A DNA stretch of 64,000 bases from Lentzea cavernae (GTDB lineage: Bacteria > Actinomycetota > Actinomycetes > Mycobacteriales > Pseudonocardiaceae), in NCBI RefSeq assembly GCF_014653695.1, contig NZ_BNAR01000004.1, positions 700,645 through 764,644 of the forward strand, in the 5' to 3' direction. Below are positions 62,801 to 64,000 of this stretch, piece after piece. Numbering within the stretch: position 1 is the stretch's first letter; every line of letters starts with the position of its first letter. Below the pieces are notes generated by a model, which was given only the letters and a program-made list of their open reading frames with translations, was not told the DNA's origin and searched no databases. Both the position numbers and the translations under genes were made by a program.

Positions 62801-64000
62801 GGTCCACCTTCCCGTTCGGCGTCAGCGGCAACCGTTCCAACGCAACGAACACAGATGGCACCAAGTAGTCCGGCACCCGCTCGCGCAACCACGAACGCAG
62901 AGCAGACCCGCTGAACTCACCCTCCGCAACGACATAAGCAACCAGGCGCTTACCGCCGTGCGGACCGCCATCACGAGCCACCACAACAACATCACGAACA
63001 TCGGGGTGATCACCGATGACGACCTCGACCTCACCCGGCTCCACCCGGTAACCGCGGATCTTCACCTGCTCATCGACACGACCCAAGAACTCGATCGTCC
63101 CGTCCGCACGCCACCGCGCCCGGTCACCCGTCCGGTAAAGACGCCCACCAGAACCGGTGATCACATCAGGAACGAACCGCTCAGCCGTCAGGTCAGGACG
63201 CCCCACATAACCCTGGGCAACACCCGAACCACCGACCAGCAGCTCACCCGGCACACCCACCGGCGCCGGCTGCCACGACCCGTCCACCACAAATGCCTGG
63301 GCACCGGCCAAAGGCGTACCGATCGGCACCACAGCGGCAGGATCGTCCTCACCCACCGGGTGGAAGATCGAGTCAATGGCCGCCTCGGTCACACCGAACA
63401 CGTTGCCCGGCACCGCATTAGGTGCCACCTCAGCCACCGCGGTCGTCAACGCGTCGTGCGTCCACATGTCCGTACCCGAGATCACCAGGCGCAGCGACTC
63501 CACCGGCCCCGCAACCCGGCAGTGCGCCGCCAGATCACGCAGCAACATGCCCGGCACGATCTCCGCCACCTCAACGGCGTGATCGACCAGCGTCCGGTGC
63601 AACGACTCCACCGTCACGTGCTCGTCGTGCGGCAGGAACACCACCGTCTGCCCGAAAGCCAACGCCCGCGTCATGTCACCGATCGACACGTCGAACCCAG
63701 GACCCGACATGGACAGCACCGCACCCGGTCCGCCCAGCTCGGCGAGCCCGGCCCGCCACCCCGCCACGTAGGACGACAGCGCGGCGTGCGTCACCGCCAC
63801 CCCCTTGGGGCGGCCGGTGGAGCCTGACGTGTAAGCGATGTACGCCAAGGAATGCGGGTCGATCGACGGGAGGGCTTCGCCAGCAGCCTCAGACACGTCG
63901 TCCACCAGCACCACCGCACCGGAGAACCCTGCCGTCTCCGACGCCGTGGTCGTGACCACCGCGACCACAGCGGCATCGGCCAGCAGGTATGCCAGCCGCT
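52329..64000 (-). CDS. NRPS-B (5'-partial): [A]-T-E / C-A-T-E / C-A-T-E nonribosomal peptide synthetase
   Basis: The frame is open to the window edge, so the true start lies beyond 64,000; at least 3,890 residues are present. Domains, by position: partial A 64000-62730, T ~62645, E 62480-61200; C 61190, A, T ~58260, E to 56830; C 56800, A, T ~53830, E to ~52400. The three modules are near-copies with spacing of 4386-4428 bp. All three A domains give the same Orn-like code. The last 20 residues (DFPLANIDQASLAAVLKQMG) look like a COM donor for NRPS-A. Both internal C domains have YQGLCDG instead of HHxxxDG. Every T domain has LGGDS and each is followed by E. Confidence 0.95.
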   Translation of the reverse strand, partial: RLAYLLADAAVVAVVTTTASETAGFSGAVVLVDDVSEAAGEALPSIDPHSLAYIAYTSGSTGRPKGVAVTHAALSSYVAGWRAGLAELGGPGAVLSMSGPGFDVSIGDMTRALAFGQTVVFLPHDEHVTVESLHRTLVDHAVEVAEIVPGMLLRDLAAHCRVAGPVESLRLVISGTDMWTHDALTTAVAEVAPNAVPGNVFGVTEAAIDSIFHPVGEDDPAAVVPIGTPLAGAQAFVVDGSWQPAPVGVPGELLVGGSGVAQGYVGRPDLTAERFVPDVITGSGGRLYRTGDRARWRADGTIEFLGRVDEQVKIRGYRVEPGEVEVVIGDHPDVRDVVVVARDGGPHGGKRLVAYVVAEGEFSGSALRSWLRERVPDYLVPSVFVALERLPLTPNGKVDRRGLPDPEPETAGEAYVAARTAVEETLAAVWSGVLGVERVGVHDNFFELGGDSIVSLQIVARVRAAGLGVDVADVFAHQTIAELALAVRDTPAVTSAEQGVVTGPVPFTPIQRWFLAQDVPDRDHWNWSGMFELAPGTDPVRLGQALDAVVAHHDALRIRFTPESQSNAPVDGGGFLRVVADDAMVERMTEAQKSLRLADGPLLAGVFFDRGDEPAWFGLTVHHLVMDGVSWNVLLEDLDTAYAGRELGPKTTSFQQWALQLQDDDASAEREHWIAATADVAELPADGDGPNTDASESIVQSWLDAETTAMLLGDAHKAYRTQGNDLLLAALAQALGEWADSDHVTIDLESHGREGADLSRTIGWFTSIFPVRLTHEVNPASAIKAVKEELRSVPRRGVGYGVLRWLRDDLAAPERPVLFNYLGAYDADDSSGLLRRELDGDLAGPTEGVGGTRSHLLQIEVQQSADGRLSIEWFHSANVHDTATVERVAARYVEALRELVAHCRSASGFTPSDFPLASLAQPEVDLLASLYDLADVYRLAPVQSGMLFGVVGSPVDGLYWGQSVYDLAGPIDLVRFAAAWREVIARHASLRSGFVWEGVAEPVQVVLGEVGVPLTSHDWSGLDEAAQQAKLQELLEEDRALGFDLARPPLMRLHVVDRGNGQNWLIWGLYQGLCDGWSLPVVMDQVSAAYQGSALEPTRPYRDFIAWLDGRDPSAPESFWRTYLAGFEAPTPLPADRLAASHYAQDRRRTHLDDEVTASLVALARRERVTLSTVVQAAWAKVLSASSGEDDVVFGLTVSGRPAELAGVESMVGLFINTLPVRTVVPADVPFTSWLHELRDNQVALQRFEYTPLVDVQRWSAVPHGRALFDSIVVFGNYPQEELPEDLGEDWLQATESVEQGNYPLTFAVDLEATLKIEAEFSTAAFDAATVERILDRLVVVLTAVARRPDLRVQDIPLHRPAQAAEIVGWGSTVAPAVERPVPDLVAGQEGDGVAAICGDEQLTFAELGARADALAARLRQSGVTAGSSVAVLVPRGLDLAVAFQGVLRSGGVYVPINPGLPAERLEYLLADAGVVAVVTTTDLPTFNGAVLLVDEMSPAPSVPLPAIAPDSLAYIAYTSGSTGRPKGVAVTHSALSSYVAGWRAGLAALGGPGPVLSMSGPGFDVSIGDMTRALAFGQTVVFLPHDEHVSVESLHATLVEHRIEVAEIVPGMLLRDLAAHCRTAGPVESLRLVISGTDMWTHDALTTAVAEVGPNAVPGNVFGVTEAAIDSIFHPVGEDHPAAVVPIGTPLAGAQAFVVDGSLRPAPVGVPGELLVGGAGLAQGYVGRPDLTAERFVPDVFGSTGGRLYRTGDRARWRADGTIEFLGRVDEQVKIRGYRVEPGEVEVVIGDHPDVRDVVVVAREGGPHGGKRLVAYVVAEGEFSSKELRNWLRERVPDYLVPSVFVALERLPLTPNGKVDRRGLPDPEPETAGEVFVAPRTAAEETLAAVWSQVLGVERVGVHDNFFELGGDSILSLQIVARTRAAGLGVDVADVFAHQSVAELASVVRDAPQASLAEQGVVTGPVPFTPIQRWFLAQDLPDRDHWNWSGMFELAPGTDPERLSRALDALVAHHDALRIRFTPENQVNAPVDGTGFLRVVNGDAVVEHMTEAQKSLRLADGPLLAAVYFDRGSEPAWLGLTVHHLVMDGVSWNVLLEDLDTAYAGQELPPKTTSFQQWALQLQDDDASGEREHWVEATADVVALPADGDGPNTDASESIVQSWLDAETTAALLGDAHKAYRTQGNDLLLTALAQALGEWADSDHVTIDLESHGREGADLSRTVGWFTSIFPVRLTNRDDPAAAIKAVKEELRTVPRRGVGYGVLRWLQGELADAPARPVLFNYLGAHDGADDTGGLIRRELDGDLAGPSEADGGTRSHLLQLEVQQTADGRLSIEWFHSTGNHDTATIERVAARYVEALRDLVAHCRWTAGGFTPSDFPLASLEQSEVDRLAERYSLADVYRLAPVQSGMLFGVVGAPDEGDGLYWGQGVYDLAGSIDTGRLAAAWRQVVARHAALRSGFVWEGVSEPVQIVLAGVDVPLEQRDWSGLDEAAQQIELQELLAEDRALGFDLARPPLTRLYLVDRGDGRNWLVWGLYQGLCDGWSLPVVMDEVSAAYQGQPLPPARPYRDYIAWLGQRDPADTEGFWRTYLDGFEAPTALPVDRLAASHYAQDRRRTHLDDDVTTRLVELARRERVTLSTVVQAAWAKVLADNSGENDVVFGLTVSGRPADLAGVESMVGLFINTLPVRATIPGSTPFSTWLHELSDNQVALQRFEFTPLVDVQRWSAVPHGRQLFDSIVVFGNYPQEEAPDEAGEDWADAVESVEQGNYPLTFAVDLEATLKIEAEFSTAAFDATTVERVLDQLVVVLTAVAHEPDLAVADLPLQRPEQAARLVAQGETAVPVAELPVPQLIQGWTDGVAAKCGDRSLTFAELDARSAGLAARLRRAGVKAESPVAVLVPRGIDLAVAFQGVLRSGGAYVPVNPGLPAERLQYLLEDAGVVAVVTTTDLVGELAGTTASAGFTDAVLLVDVPSAVPAEPIPPVDPAAVAYIAYTSGSTGRPKGVAVTHSALSSYVAGWRDGLAALGGPGPVLSMSGPGFDVSIGDMTRALAFGQTVVFLPHDEHVSVESLHRTLSDDGVAIAEIVPGMLLRDLAAHCREAGPVESLRLVISGTDMWTHDALTTAVAEVAPNAVPGNVFGVTEAAIDSIFHPVGEDHPQAVVPIGTPLAGARAVIVDDAMRPAPVGVPGELLVGGPGVARGYVNRPDLTAERFVPDVFGASGGRLYRTGDRARWRADGTIEFLGRVDEQVKIRGYRVEPGEVEVVIGDHPNVRDVVVVAREGGPHGGKRLVAYVVAEGESDSKELRSWLRERVPDYLVPSVFVALDRIPLTPNGKVDRKGLPDPEPGTTAEVFEAPRTSAEDVLAEVWAQVLGLERVGVHDNFFELGGDSILSLQIVARTRAAGLGVDVADVFAHQTIAELAPVVRDTPTAMLAEQGAVTGPVPLTPIQHWFVEEDIPDRDHWNWSGVFELAAGTDPGRLARALDTVVAHHDALRIRFRQEGGTWVQDNDGELQPLLRVVTAQDDDEVVALMTEAQTSLRLAEGPLVAALYFDRGDEPAWLGLTAHHFVMDGVAWNVLLEDLDTVYQGGPLGPKTTSFQQWAEVLHADDPQAERGHWVAQTERVTAVPVDGHGANTEESADTVRGWLDARSTELLLGEAHKAYRTQINDLLLAALLKTLGEWAGAGDVTIDLESHGREAIADGVDLSRTVGWFTSIFPVRLRHHRLNDSGELIKAVKEQLRTVPRRGVGYGVLRYLERDEQLVQAPARPVLFNYLGAFDAAGDDAVGLISEELSSDLCGPTENEQGNRSHLLHIEAEQTSDGRLLVEWYFSTNVHSQATVERLAARYVDVLRDLVEHCQSGAGGVTPSDFPLANIDQASLAAVLKQMGG
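56815..61205 (-). other. NRPS-B module (second visible): C (degenerate) - A (Orn-like) - T - E
   Basis: Positions 60771-60791 encode YQGLCDG at the C-domain active site. Other C motifs ([17 protein letters not shown]) are normal, so the fold is kept. The A code is D-V-G-E-I-G-V-I-D-K and E is intact. It predicts a D-basic residue. Confidence 0.8.
61205..64000 (-). other. NRPS-B module (first visible): partial A (Orn-like) - T - E
   Basis: A begins within the domain, before the A3 motif YTSGSTGRPKG. Code residues: FDVSIGDM (D, V, G), AEIVPGM (E), LRLVISGTD (I, G), NVFGVTEAAIDS (V, I, D), NGKVDR (K), giving D-V-G-E-I-G-V-I-D-K. GrsB/bacitracin-type ornithine is DVGEIGSIDK, so 9 of 10 agree. 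E motifs [31 protein letters not shown] and FNYLG are intact. Confidence 0.8.

Noticed and set aside
40611..63827. Very long plus-strand frames opposite the NRPS genes (about 40611-44915, 47790-51698, 54708-59441, 59922-63827)
   Set aside because: They are antisense shadows created by GC-rich third positions. Translations are rich in Arg/Gln/His/Val repeats without domains, while the minus frames carry complete NRPS motifs.
63966..63968. GTG at 63968 as the true start of NRPS-B
   Set aside because: The frame stays open upstream to the window edge and encodes adenylation-domain sequence (RLAYLLADAAVVAVV), so the gene begins outside the window.

Overview
The window is high-GC DNA with densely packed, often 4-nt-overlapping genes. 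Its families (DUF3040, DUF3592, DUF6292, LAL-type LuxR regulators, an rsbR-S-T module, large modular NRPSs with an MbtH partner) point to a filamentous actinomycete, probably in or near the Pseudonocardiales. That placement is inferred from gene content only. No rRNA, tRNA, IS element, CRISPR array or integrase was seen.

Layout. (1) 1-7 kb: a DUF3040 membrane protein, a large LAL regulator, and a leftward chain of patatin-like lipase, MGT-type glycosyltransferase, a chimeric repeat-bearing ORF, a membrane protein and an alpha/beta-hydrolase-like membrane protein, mostly joined by 1- to 4-nt overlaps. (2) 7-14.5 kb: a DUF3592 protein, a cysteine block (EamA exporter, serine O-acetyltransferase, cysteine synthase, cupin), a second LAL regulator with a leaderless-looking promoter, and an SDR protein that has lost YxxxK. 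(3) 14.6-28.6 kb: stress block. It holds a YbdK-type carboxylate-amine ligase, a haem-oxygenase-like protein, a zinc alcohol dehydrogenase, a seven-gene rsbR-rsbS-rsbT-phosphatase-kinase-regulator-ATPase operon and a KatE-type catalase followed by an ankyrin protein. The catalase has a promoter that fits the actinomycete SigB consensus, and several neighbours have near-matches. (4) 28.6-32.9 kb: a GT4 glycosyltransferase, a MarR regulator with a dyad-rich operator divergent from a membrane protein, and a TrkA/TrkH potassium uptake pair. (5) 33-64 kb: one leftward NRPS cluster that runs off the right edge.

The NRPS cluster. Transcription runs from 64,000 towards 33,055. NRPS-B (5'-incomplete) carries A-T-E, C-A-T-E, C-A-T-E; NRPS-A carries C-A-T-E, C-A-T, C-A-T-E. 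Then come an Fe(II)/2-oxoglutarate oxygenase, two ABC exporters, a PLP enzyme resembling capreomycidine synthase (VioD type), a second VioC/AsnO-type oxygenase and MbtH. All three NRPS-B adenylation domains read (by eye) as the same ornithine-like code, 9 of 10 positions. The first two NRPS-A domains share a leucine-like code and the last is unassigned. The inferred tail of the product is three D-basic residues, D-Leu-like, Leu-like and a D-residue. The oxygenase plus VioD-like pair suggests a cyclised arginine residue such as capreomycidine.

Main novelty. The three condensation domains that accept a chain ending in an Orn-like residue have lost both histidines of HHxxxDG and carry YQGLCDG or YSGLCDG instead. 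The two other condensation domains in the same protein are canonical. The line ends in an epimerisation domain with no thioesterase and a 54-residue insertion, which suggests release in trans (for example by a PBP-type thioesterase) encoded outside this window.
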